From NCBI RefSeq assembly GCF_038502225.1, contig NC_091325.1:28747959-28811958 (forward strand): 64,000 nt of DNA. The letters are read 5' to 3'. This DNA comes from Cherax quadricarinatus. Taxonomy: Eukaryota; Arthropoda; Malacostraca; Decapoda; Parastacidae. Under the pieces are notes generated by a model, which saw nothing but the letters and a program-made list of their open reading frames with translations, was not told where the DNA came from and ran no database searches. Every line of letters begins with the position of its first letter. Position 1 is the first letter of the stretch. The position numbers and the translations under genes were made by a program. Shown here piece by piece: positions 18,898 to 28,377 of this stretch.

Positions 18898-21800
18898 CTG
18901 GAGGAATCCATAAATACAGTTACGCTGTGTCTTACTCATGAAGTATCACCCCAGTATAAATATACTTCAATAGAGGATGAAGTTGAACCTGTGTATAAAT
19001 TATGGGAATTGGACAGCATAGGGATCAATGTAAATGAAGAAAGTCCAGATGATTCCTTTACTCAAGAACAATACCAGAAGGATGTTAAATTTGAATCTGG
19101 ACAATACTGGGTGAGACTTCCGTGGAAGCTGAACCATCCAGACCTACCAACTAATTACCGGATGGCGTATGGACAATTAAAGGCTCAGCTCCACGAATTG
19201 AGCAAGACACCAGAACTGTTGACTGCTTACGATGATATAATTAATGAGCAATTAAATAATAAATTCATAGAGGAGGTACCTCCCGAGCAAACCCAGATTT
19301 ATGGTCACTATTTGCCACACCACGGAGTGAAGAAGGATTCTAAGACCACTCCTCTGAGGATTGTGTTTAATTGTAGTGCCAGGAGTAATAAAAGTGTACC
19401 TAGTTTGAATGACTGTTTGATGACAGGTCCGTCGTTGACGGAAAAACTGGGAGACATACTATTAAACTTCAGGGTTAAGAATTATGCCTTTACGGCAGAC
19501 ATAAGTAAAGCTTTCCTGAGAGTGGGTCTGCAGGAGGCTGACCGGGATTGCACTAGGTTCTTATGGCCCGAGAATCCTAGTGACCCACTTAGTCCCCTGA
19601 AGACTTTTCGCTTCAGGAGTGTATTGTTTGGTGCTACCTCCAGTCCGTTCCTACTCCAGGCAACGATAAATGCACACCTTAAGCGTACGGGTGGTCCACT
19701 GAGTGGAGTAATGGGTAAACAATTTTATGTGGACAATTTCCTGGGGGTGACGTCTACTGAAGAGGAACTAATGAGCATATACGCAGGGGCTAATGAAATA
19801 ATGCAAGGTGCAAATATGCCCCTGAGGGAATGGAACAGTAATTCGTCCAGCTTAAGAGTTCAAATAAATAAAGACAACCCTGGAGTTGAAGTGTCCAAAT
19901 ATAGTAATGTGCTGGGACTGACTTGGGACACAGAGGGAGACTTGTTATCGTTAAAGTCTAATGACTACAGCATGCCCAATAAATTAACCAAAAGAGTCTT
20001 GCTTGCAGAAGTTTCAAAATGCTTCGATCCACTAGGCTTAGTGTCCCCACTTACCATAAGAGGAAAATTGTTGATACAAGAAGCATGGAAGCTTAAGTGT
20101 GCTTGGGATGAAACCCTACCTGAGGAATTTGTTGAAAGGTGGGAAGAACTAATAGGGGAATATGTAAAATTACCAATGTTGAAGTTCCCCCGTAATGTGG
20201 CCAGTCAAGAGGGAGAAAATGTACTCCACATTTTTTGCGATGCTTCGAAATTAGCATATGGAGCAGTCGCTTACCTTCAATGTAATAGTGCCATTTCTCT
20301 TGTTATGTCTAAGGCTAAGGTGGCTCCAATCAAATCACGCACCTTACCTCAGTTGGAATTAACGGCCATTTATGTAGGTGTCAAATTAGCCAATTATGTA
20401 AGAAATAAATTGCGAGAGATAAATATCAGCGACACCGTAATTTGGTCTGATAACGAGGTATCCTTACAATGGATTCGTAATGGTAACAGTAAGATTGTGT
20501 ATGTACAAAACAGAGTCGCTGAAATCCATCAAATACAGGAGAAACATAACAGTTTGGGTCAGCATATGTTAACCTTTAATCACATTCCTGGTGACGAGAA
20601 CCCAGCTGACTTCTTGTCTCGAGGCTTGACTTATGGAAAATTTGTGAGTGCTTCATCGTGGTTTAAAGGGCCAAGTTGGCTGGTGGACAAAATTAACTGG
20701 CCGGTGCAAAAGGCACATATTGCTCCTGTCGAAATTACGGTGAGCACCGCTCCGGTCAGTAGTCCCTCCTTAGCCATTGATATGAACAGGTATTCTTCCT
20801 TACCTAAGCTGATTAGTGTGACCAGGTTAGTGTTTAAATTTATAAGTAAGATGAATATCTCACATAATTTTCCCCATCCCCTGAAATACTGGCTACAGAG
20901 GGTACAAGAAGAAACCTACAGGGATGAGATTAAATTCATGATGGACGGAAAAATTGTGAAAGGCTCAATAATAGAAAAGCTGGGGCTGTATTTAGAGGAT
21001 GATGTAATTAGGTGCAGAGGCAGGTTACAAAATGCTGAATTGGGGGAATATGCTAAGCACCCTATCTTGCTGCCCAAAACTCATCACCTGACAACCTTGA
21101 TTGTCTTTAATGCCCATAATAACGTGATGCACGGTGGGGTACAGGATACCTTAAACTGTATTCGGGAAACCTTCTGGATTCCACAAGGACGGCAAAGTGT
21201 AAAGGGGGTTATCAAGTCGTGTGTAATATGTCGCCGGGTGGATGCCAGAACCTACATGTACCCAGGTCCTCCACCATTGCCCAAGGAACGCGTGCAGTTG
21301 GTAAAACCATTTGATGTGACCGGAGTGGACTATAGTGGGCCAATCATTTTGACAGGTACTTCAGATGGTGTCCCCTTGAAGGTGTATGTATGTCTATTTA
21401 CTTGTACAGCTACTAGGGCTGTTCATCTAGAAGTGGCTCAGGACTTGTCTGCAGAACAGTTCATACAGCTGTTCCGGAAATTTGCAGCTAGACGATCCTG
21501 TCCAAGATTGATGATCTCAGATAATGCCACCAATTTTGTAGCGGGTGCTCAACACTTGATGAAATTAAATAAGAGTGATGATGTACAGTCTTTGTTGACC
21601 CAGCGAGGGTGTGTCTGGAAATTTATTACTCCCAGAGCCCCCTGGCAGGGAGGACTGTACGAAAGAATGATAGGTACAGTGAAAAGATGTCTTCGTAAGG
21701 TGCTACACAGGAAGAGAATTGATTTGGAGGAGTTCCGGGCAGTGTTGGTGGAGGCAGAAAATCGAGTGAACAATCGCCCTCTGTCATACATGAGCGACAC

Positions 21801-22386
21801 TCCTGACGCGGAGATACTGACTCCCTCTCACCTAATATGTGGACAAAGGTTAGAAGCTGCGCCTATCTATAGAGATAATCCCGAGGGAAGTGATGAGGAT
21901 TACAATAACGTGACTGTGTTGAGTGACAAGTTCAAAATGTTAAATAAGGTAATTATTCATTGGTCTGATGTGTGGCGTAAAGAATATCTTCTTACACTAC
22001 GTGAACACTTTTATGGTGCGCCAGAGGCAGTAAACCGACAGAACATTCAACCAGGTGACATTGTGTTAATTGATACTGAACAACATCGAACACTGTGGCC
22101 TCTGGGCAAGGTAGTTACATTATACCCAGATGCACAAGGTGTTGTCAGAAACGTCAAAGTGTTGTGTCGTGGTCAAGAAAGTTTGCGTACCATTAATAAA
22201 TTAATTCCCTTGGAATTAAATGGTGTTCAATCCAGTGCAGATGGAAACCTAAGGGAAAGTGACACGAGTGAGATTGAAGACACTGACCGGATAATACAAG
22301 AAGAAACTGTAGTAAGACCCACTAGGAAAACAGCAGCGCAATCTAGAGAGGGCTGGAACCGTCTCCTGGAGGAAGACGCAATTTGA
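18898..22386 (+). CDS. BEL-1 Pol: RT, RNase H, integrase
   Basis: This frame is continuous and in phase with gag across the TGA at 18895. The first ATG is at 18991. RT shows KTTPLRIVFNCSA, FTADISKAFLRVGL and FYVDNFLG (19726-19737), with YVDN in place of YVDD; BEL-2 has the same. RNase H shows LHIFCDASK, LPQLELTA and IWSDNEVSLQW. Integrase has an HHCC-type zinc region (HPILLPKTHHL...CVICRR) and catalytic-core residues in GVDYSGP, ISDNATNFVAGA and GLYERMIG. The C-terminal module DVWRKEYLLTLREHFYG...GDIVLID is typical of BEL/Pao. No frameshift or further stop is present. The missing contiguous Gag-Pol link is the only visible defect. Confidence 0.92.
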   Translation: MEESINTVTLCLTHEVSPQYKYTSIEDEVEPVYKLWELDSIGINVNEESPDDSFTQEQYQKDVKFESGQYWVRLPWKLNHPDLPTNYRMAYGQLKAQLHELSKTPELLTAYDDIINEQLNNKFIEEVPPEQTQIYGHYLPHHGVKKDSKTTPLRIVFNCSARSNKSVPSLNDCLMTGPSLTEKLGDILLNFRVKNYAFTADISKAFLRVGLQEADRDCTRFLWPENPSDPLSPLKTFRFRSVLFGATSSPFLLQATINAHLKRTGGPLSGVMGKQFYVDNFLGVTSTEEELMSIYAGANEIMQGANMPLREWNSNSSSLRVQINKDNPGVEVSKYSNVLGLTWDTEGDLLSLKSNDYSMPNKLTKRVLLAEVSKCFDPLGLVSPLTIRGKLLIQEAWKLKCAWDETLPEEFVERWEELIGEYVKLPMLKFPRNVASQEGENVLHIFCDASKLAYGAVAYLQCNSAISLVMSKAKVAPIKSRTLPQLELTAIYVGVKLANYVRNKLREINISDTVIWSDNEVSLQWIRNGNSKIVYVQNRVAEIHQIQEKHNSLGQHMLTFNHIPGDENPADFLSRGLTYGKFVSASSWFKGPSWLVDKINWPVQKAHIAPVEITVSTAPVSSPSLAIDMNRYSSLPKLISVTRLVFKFISKMNISHNFPHPLKYWLQRVQEETYRDEIKFMMDGKIVKGSIIEKLGLYLEDDVIRCRGRLQNAELGEYAKHPILLPKTHHLTTLIVFNAHNNVMHGGVQDTLNCIRETFWIPQGRQSVKGVIKSCVICRRVDARTYMYPGPPPLPKERVQLVKPFDVTGVDYSGPIILTGTSDGVPLKVYVCLFTCTATRAVHLEVAQDLSAEQFIQLFRKFAARRSCPRLMISDNATNFVAGAQHLMKLNKSDDVQSLLTQRGCVWKFITPRAPWQGGLYERMIGTVKRCLRKVLHRKRIDLEEFRAVLVEAENRVNNRPLSYMSDTPDAEILTPSHLICGQRLEAAPIYRDNPEGSDEDYNNVTVLSDKFKMLNKVIIHWSDVWRKEYLLTLREHFYGAPEAVNRQNIQPGDIVLIDTEQHRTLWPLGKVVTLYPDAQGVVRNVKVLCRGQESLRTINKLIPLELNGVQSSADGNLRESDTSEIEDTDRIIQEETVVRPTRKTAAQSREGWNRLLEEDAI

Positions 22387-22418
22387 GTCGTCTAACAACG
22401 ACTTCCGCCCGGCCGCAG

Positions 22419-23529
22419 TGTGGAAAATTTTTAATTTTCCGAAACTATAGCGCCTAATAGGTGTTTTATGTGCCGATAGGAGTCAAAATGTATTTGAAAA
22501 TGGAGTAGAACCAAGAGTTCCCTTGGCGCATGCGCGGATGTGCGGGGGAGGGAGGCGCGGATTGTTTTGAATGGTGGTGAGGAAGCTGGGAAAACATGGA
22601 ACCACGAAATTGACATTCACGGTGGCCTAAGGATTAATATAGGCCTCATTTCATAATAAGAAGTGTCGTAACTGTTCCTGGTGGAGAGTGAGGGAACGTG
22701 ATTTACGGGACCACGGTAATAGAGTGGTAAAAGAGTGATAAGAGTAGGACCGGGTGACTGACGCGTCACAATGGACTGTGTCCTGGGGAAAATTACCCTT
22801 GGTTTAATCATCACTCATCGGTCTCAGATCTTAATGGAGTGACCTCTAGTTTGTATAATAGTTATGAGACGTTAAATCGTCTTGTGAATAGTAATGTAAT
22901 CAGTGATAATAACATTGAGTTAAGAGAAAGCGGGATGTGAAATAGAGCGCCCTGCTCCGAGTGAACGTGTGACTCGTAACGGGGATAATGGAGATTTATA
23001 GAATCACGACTTCTAACCGGGACGATCCGACGGATACCTCGTCCTGCCGGAATGAGAACCGTGTCGGTGTAGCAGGACATCGAAACTGAGGTAGTGAATG
23101 GAAGAAATAAGGAGTATCAATCACCCACAGTTAAGTAACCCTTCTAGTTATAGCAACCTTAGGCTGGCCAGTTGTGGCATGTTATGATTAGATAGGTTAT
23201 GAGTGATCCAGCTACATCAAGTGACCACAGGAGAACAGCTGGTAAGTGGTGGGATTATGTATAAATGCTTTTCCTTGATGGATGTATCCATGTGTATCTT
23301 ACCCCCCCCTCATTCAGCTAAACTAATATAATCTATACAGTCCACAATTAATTAGTAGCACCGTACTTGTGGGTGCTATCCAATCCATACTGGTCTCGGA
23401 TAGATATGGATAAGATTGTGAGGCCGAAGGAATCACTTGCCGCGACCAGGGGTGGTTAAGTTTTCTCACATGTCTACACGGGGTGACTACAGTAAACATA
23501 CAGTTAAGCACCCTAGGAAATTTTCCATA
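22419..23529 (+). repeat. 3' LTR of full-length BEL-1
   Basis: Near-identical to the 5' LTR. It is preceded by ACTTCCGCCCGGCCGCAG, a C-rich segment and not a polypurine tract. The same segment precedes the 3' LTR of the derivative copy. Confidence 0.93.
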
Positions 23530-23830
23530 TAATTGGTCCAGGGACTGGACTCCAAAGTTTTGATAGCTGAGCAAGTTACAAAGGTAATGAACTAGATCTG
23601 GTCATAATCATGACCAAGTTATAAAGGTAATGAGCTCCAGGTTGAGCCGGTCACACTCATGAATAATTGCAAAGCTAATGAATCATAAACACATTAATCA
23701 TGAGAATTTACGAAGGTAATGAGCTCCAGGTAGAGCTGGTCACAATCATGACAAGTTTCAAAGATAATGAATGATGAACACGTTATGACATGATTACAAT
23801 TATAGACAAATTACAGAATAATGAGCAGTT
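23530..23830. repeat. Degenerate tandem repeat flanking BEL-1
   Basis: AAGGTAATGAGCTCCAGGT occurs at about 23625 and 23715. Related GGTAATGAACTAGATCTGGTC and AAAGATAATGAATGATGAAC forms lie nearby, each followed by GGTCACA or GGTCATA and ATCATGA. This is a degenerate repeat of roughly 75-90 bp. It is the right-hand continuation of the sequence interrupted by BEL-1. Confidence 0.6.
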
Positions 23831-24280
23831 AACAAACACAGCAGGGAATTCATCCATTGCCCCAACAACAGATGTTGCTAGGTGCCTGTCTCTCCTCGGT
23901 AGACAGCCATTGCAAACAGCAGCAAGTTGCCCAGGGATCTGCTGCTTGCACGAGCACCATCGACCCTCCCCAAGAGGTCCAAGAAGCCAGTGACTCCGTT
24001 AGCAGCCCGATGGAGAGCTGTCCTAGGGACATGTCAGCGTCCTGGTGGACGCCAAGTTGATTGAAGATCCCAGGCCCTCGTGTGCACGGATGTTGAAGCA
24101 TGAGGAACTGAGTACACACTGCCTGTGGCACACCTGGCAGCTGCCTCGCGGTCAAACTCCACGATGCTGTCCCTGTAGTGGAAGTTCCTGTGAGCCCGGC
24201 ACTCCCTGCAGTGCCATCGCTGACATCGTCGGTTAGGGGAGAAGTACCCTCTACAGATGGGGTAGCGCTGGTAGTTGGGT
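23831..24280 (-). other. GC-richer block with a Cys/His-rich minus-strand frame, unrecognised
   Basis: Composition changes here to about 55-60% GC. On the minus strand a frame without a start Met reads from about 24272 to 24053 and contains CQRWHCRECRAHRNFHYR followed by DSIVEFDREAAARCATG. The regular Cys/His spacing looks more protein-like than the other frames, including the 101-residue minus ORF at 23850-24155. It could be a decayed exon or a fragment of an unrecognised element. I do not assign a function. Confidence 0.25.
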
Positions 24281-24372
24281 GGGTGAGGCGGGGGAGACGG
24301 GAAGGGGTAAGGAGTTATGAGGGGGTGGGTGAGGTGGGGGAGACGGGCAGGGGTGAGGCGTTATGAGAGGGT
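24281..24372 (+). repeat. G-rich 46-bp tandem duplication
   Basis: GGGTGAGGCGGGGGAGACGG at 24281 recurs as GGGTGAGGTGGGGGAGACGG at 24327, a period of 46 bp. Several G runs make quadruplex formation possible. The following 24373-24656 contains a C-rich run near 24395-24410 and no recognised gene. Confidence 0.6.
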
Positions 24373-24656
24373 CACTGTTTACTACACACGCCCTCCCCCT
24401 CCCCCCCAGCGGAGAGGGGGGAAGGCGCTGACTGGTCCTGACTCTACAACACCAAACCTTCTAAAACTGCACAACACTTCAATTATTTACACTGAAACGA
24501 TGCACTGGGATGTCCGTTCGCTGCTCTGGTATCTTCTCAAAGCATTCACACTGAGTTCTGTTAAGTAGGGACCTGGTCAGCCTCTTTGACCAGGAGCTAT
24601 CCTTGAAAATCATTACACCTCGGGAAAATTGAAGCCATTCTCTTTGGCATGAAACA

Positions 24657-25050
24657 TTTTTTTTTTTTTTTTTTTTTACACAAGGTTTGACAAGGTTAAG
24701 GATCCCTATCTTTATTGACAAGCTATTTACAGGTTAAGGATTCCTAACTTTATTGGTAAGTTAAGAGCTGTTACCTACATCAGCTCATTTGAAAGCATTT
24801 TTATTGTTATGAGACATACAAGTAGGGAACAGGATGAAGTTGGAGCCATCTGTGGGCCAGCATTTTCATTTGATCAACTGACTTTATCTCGTTGACATCA
24901 TTATGCTGTACGAATGTTCCATACTCGAGTCATCCTGGGTATGTATGATCTCAGATGGAGTGATGTTCTGGAGAAGGGTACAGCCAGAGTGAAGTTGCTG
25001 CTTTCTGCCCGTCTTGTGGCATAAAAGCTTGTTTCACGCTGTCCTCGAAG
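24657..25050 (-). mobile_element. LINE-B 3' end (minus), 5'-truncated
   Basis: A poly-T at 24657-24677 is followed by the reverse complement of the LINE-B 3' UTR (GGTTTGACAAGGTTAAGGAT). The C-terminal codons follow, again encoding RRAESSNFTLAVPFSRTS. It ends at GTCCTCGAAG (25050), where LINE-C sequence begins. It shows the uninterrupted AAAAGCTTGTTTCACGC site used by the solo LTR elsewhere. Confidence 0.85.
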
Positions 25051-26100
25051 GGTAAATAATTTTAATGTCCAGTGTAATGGGGAGCCCATCACTTTGGTTT
25101 CATCAGTAAAATATCTGGGAATCCCCTTTGACCCATGCATGTCAGGAGAATTGATAGGGAACAGTGTAGTAAAGAAAGCGAATGGCAGACTGAAGTTCCT
25201 GTACAGACAAGCACAGTGTCTACCTACTGAGGCTCGCAGGACCCTATGTCTAGCCCTTATACAATGCCATATGGATTATGCTTGCTCTTCATGGTACTCT
25301 GCCTTGACAAAAAAAAACTGAAAGATAGACTGCAAATCACCCAGAACAAAATCTTAAGATTCATCCTGGGCCTGGGTCCTAGATAACATGTAGGCCAGAA
25401 TGAATTACAGCAGTTGGATATGCTGAATGTTGAAGACAGAGTAAAACAACTGAAGCTAAATCATGTTTATAAAATTGCTCACAAACAGTGTCCAGAATAT
25501 CTTGCTGTCAATTTTGTCAAGGTTGGGAACCAAAGCGATCATAGTACTAGGGGGAGAGAGCACAACTTTGTAGTACCCACAGTCATTGGCCAGACGTCAA
25601 ACACCTTTTATTGTACAGCAATAAAGGAATGGAACAGACTGCCTGCACATGTCAAAGCCAATCATAACATGAACCAGTTCAAGAAGAGTGCCAAAACGTG
25701 TCTGATGAATGTAGCTACAGAAAGGGAGGGGAAAGATTTTCTATTTTTTAGCTAACATACGTGTAAATTTTTCCTTATTCCTAGTAATGACCCTCGTATT
25801 GTAGTCTTAATGACCCTCGTATTGTAGATAGTCTTAATGACCCTCGTATTGTAGATAGTCTTAATGACCCTCGTGTAGTAGATAGTCTTTTTAGTATAAT
25901 AATAACATGTTATCTTCATTATAGAATAATAAGAAAATATTATAACCTTTATATTATAAAAATAAGGTAAAAGGACCCCAATGGAAATAAGTCACTCTGA
26001 CTTTTTTGGGCTATCCCAGGTTCTCTACACATATGCTGCTATGTATGATAATTCTATGTAACTGTATTTGTGTATACCTGAATAAACTTACTTACTTACC
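25051..26100 (+). pseudogene. LINE-C reverse transcriptase C-terminal part and 3' UTR
   Basis: The frame carries VSSVKYLGIPFDP, the RT thumb region, and the C-terminal domain motifs KFLYRQAQCLPTEARR and AIKEWNRLPAHVKA. There is a frameshift at the A-run near 25310-25318 and a TAA at 25384-25386. The ORF ends at 25755. The 3' UTR ends in AATAAACTTACTTACTTA, a tetranucleotide tail, at about 26100. The element belongs to the same family as the RT palm fragment at 15284-15505, with about 15 codons missing between the two. Confidence 0.78.
25783..25890 (+). repeat. Short tandem repeat in LINE-C 3' UTR
   Basis: TAATGACCCTCGTATTGTAG and variants occur four times with a period of about 20-28 bp. Confidence 0.8.
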
Positions 26101-26205
26101 AGTGTGTTGCCAGAGAGTTAAACTATTTTTCTATATGATTAACTCAGTTTGTAAATTTTTTATTTTTTTTTTTCGTTCGCGCTCGCTACACGCTAGTTTA
26201 CCACT

Positions 26206-26404
26206 TCTGCCCATCTTGTGCCATAAAAGCTTGTTTCACTCTGTCCTCGAAGTGGATTCAAGTGTGGTACTTTGATAATATTAGCCTTGTACATAACAGT
26301 AAGGCCACCCACATCCCTCCTGTGTTGAAGGCTCTGCTGAAATGACAGATCTATCCAGGACTGGTCCAGGCGAGAGATGGGACACCTTGCTCTGTTCTCT
26401 ACTC

Positions 26405-26414
<10 letters not shown>
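26206..26414 (-). mobile_element. LINE-B internal fragment (minus)
   Basis: On the minus strand this encodes MLDRVENRARCPISRLDQSW and DVGGLTVMYKAN, matching LINE-B codons at about 31760-31950. Both ends are truncated. At its 5' side it abuts the (TC)n block, and at its 3' side it ends near CGCTAGTTTACC. Confidence 0.8.
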
Positions 26415-26800
<386 letters not shown>

Positions 26801-26859
26801 TAAAAAAAGAAAAAAGAAAGGGAAGAAAAGGGAAAAAAAGAAGAAAAAAAGAAAAAAAC

Positions 26860-28107
26860 GGTGGGACTCAAAGAAACCAGGAATCAGATGAGAATGGTTC
26901 TGGTAGGGAGCAGTGGATGGAGGAGCAGTGGAAAAGGATGGAACAAGAGTGGGAGAGAAAATTAGGAGAGCTTTCTGAAAAAATGGAAACAGAGCTTTCT
27001 GTGAAATTGGAAAAGAGGTTGGAGAAGGAGAAGAAGAATTGGGAGGCACAAGTCGAAACTGCAATAGCCAGGATAAGGGTCCTAGAAGATGAGGTAAACA
27101 GGCTGCGGCAAGTTACAAGGGCACTGACCATAGAAAACACAGCATATGAAGCTGAGAGGTCGAATAGGAAGGAAGGAGTTAAGAATTATGATAAGGTCAT
27201 ATCAGCCTGCCAAGAAGGGCCAAGGAGTGAAAGGGGAGAGCAGCTGGATGCAGATGGAGAGGGTGATAGGTCAATTGCAGAGGCACATCCATGCTAACAA
27301 GAGCCACTGGAAAAACAAGGGAGAAAATGACCACATGCAGACAGGAGCCAGAGTCACAGAGGGAAAAGGAATGGGAGGAGGAAAGGCCAAAATCAGTGTT
27401 CATCCATGGGCTTCAGGAGAGAGAGGAAAGGACACCCTCTGAAAGACGGCAGGCAGAAAGAAAGGAGATTGAGAACATCATCACAGAAACAGGTGAAGAA
27501 GACATGGACAAGATTGTAAATTTTCAGAGAATAGGGGGGTCCTTGCAGGGAAGAAAACGACTGATCAAGCTGATTTTCAGGGCAGAAACAGTGTGGAATA
27601 GGATCCTCCAAGAGAAACCACGGTTGAAGTACTTGGCAGAGTACAAGAGGGTGTTCCTAGACAGAGACAGAACACAAACAGAACTACAGCAGCTGAGGGA
27701 GATGACAAAAAAGCGAAAGGAGCTAGGAAGGGAGACAAGGACAGAACCAGCAGAGGTCAATCAGAGCAGGACAGAGCAGCAAGGGCAAGCACACACAGAA
27801 CCATCCCCAGAATCCCACAACCTATCACACCATCCCAACACAAACCTACAATCCATACTCACAGCTTCCACCCAACACCCAGCTATTGAATCAAACAGTA
27901 TGCTACCAGGTCTCCCACCCTCACAGGCCCTCCAAACCATAATGTTGGAGAGGAAACTGAACCTGTGGTACACAAACGCTGATGGAATAACAAATAAGTG
28001 GGAGGAGTGGCACGAAAGAGTCAAAGAGGCATCATAGCTCTCACAGAAACCAAGCTTACAGGTATGATGGAAATAAATGGAATAAAGTACCGACACAATG
28101 GAAATAT
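26860..28107 (+). pseudogene. L2/CR1-like LINE ORF1 and start of endonuclease
   Basis: An N-terminal coiled coil (EQWKRMEQEWERKLGELSEK, RIRVLEDEVNRLRQVTRALT) runs to a stop at 27297. In the next frame (27291-28037) an RRM/CTD-type ORF1 region follows, with PKSVFIHGLQEREER, IVNFQRIGGSLQGRKRLIK and EYKRVFLDRDRTQTEL. A Pro/Ser-rich linker and the first endonuclease strand WYTNADGITNKWEEWHERV come next. One frameshift lies near 27290, and another near 28030 before IALTETKLTG. The endonuclease is cut off by the Penelope element at about 28108. It may belong to the LINE-A family, but this cannot be decided here. Confidence 0.7.
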
Positions 28108-28133
28108 AAACACATATGCAGTATAATGTCATC

Positions 28134-28183
28134 CTTTATTGACTACGTTTCGCCCACACAGTGGGCTTTTTCAAGTCACAAAC
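28134..28183 (-). ncRNA. Degenerate hammerhead-like hairpin of Penelope 3' end
   Basis: On the minus strand GCCCAC-TGT-GTGGGC is followed by GAAACGT and GTCAATAAAG, the same layout as the 377-bp units. The core that should read CTGATGA reads CTTGAAA, so activity is doubtful. Helix I could pair as TGAC/GTCA. Confidence 0.35.
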
Positions 28184-28261
28184 AGATCTACCTGGGGTGG
28201 AAGGGACGTGAGCATTTATAGTCAGGTTCAGAATGCTGAGGTCAGGTGGAGAATGCTGCAT

Positions 28262-28377
28262 CTGATGATGTACCGAGTGGGTTTATAGAGTCTAAAATCT
28301 TGGGTACCTTGGAAAGGAGATTGGATAAGTTTGTGAGCAGACCTTCTACAGTGTTCTTCCATTCCTGTGTTCTTATG
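28262..28377 (+). other. CR1-tail-like segment in antisense within the Penelope 3' UTR
   Basis: On the plus strand TCTAAAATCTTGGGTACCTT...TTGGATAAGTTTGTGAG ends in CCTGTGTTCTTATG. It resembles the last CR1 codons (AGGACCTTGGGTAGCTTTAA at about 13876) and the TTCTTATG tail. It lies between the GIY-YIG stop and the terminal hairpin, in the same relative position as a homologous segment in the Penelope fragment at 37637-38095. Confidence 0.65.

Larger units (their letters stand above)
15570..23529 (+). mobile_element. Full-length, young BEL-1 (BEL/Pao LTR retrotransposon)
   Basis: This 7960-bp element has 5-bp TSD TAATT, LTRs of 1112 and 1111 bp, and a primer-binding site. Its gag-protease-RT-RNaseH-integrase frame is broken only by one TGA. 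By eye the LTRs differ by a T/C (16328 versus 23177), a G/A (16643 versus 23492) and one C in a C-run. That is above 99.5% identity and points to recent insertion. It is the only potentially autonomous source for the BEL-1 derivative and solo LTR nearby. The domain order is that of BEL/Pao, and no envelope-like ORF is seen. Confidence 0.95.

Noticed and set aside
23850..24236. Several small overlapping frames on both strands
   Set aside because: No domain or codon pattern supports them. Only the Cys/His-rich minus frame was kept, as a low-confidence note.
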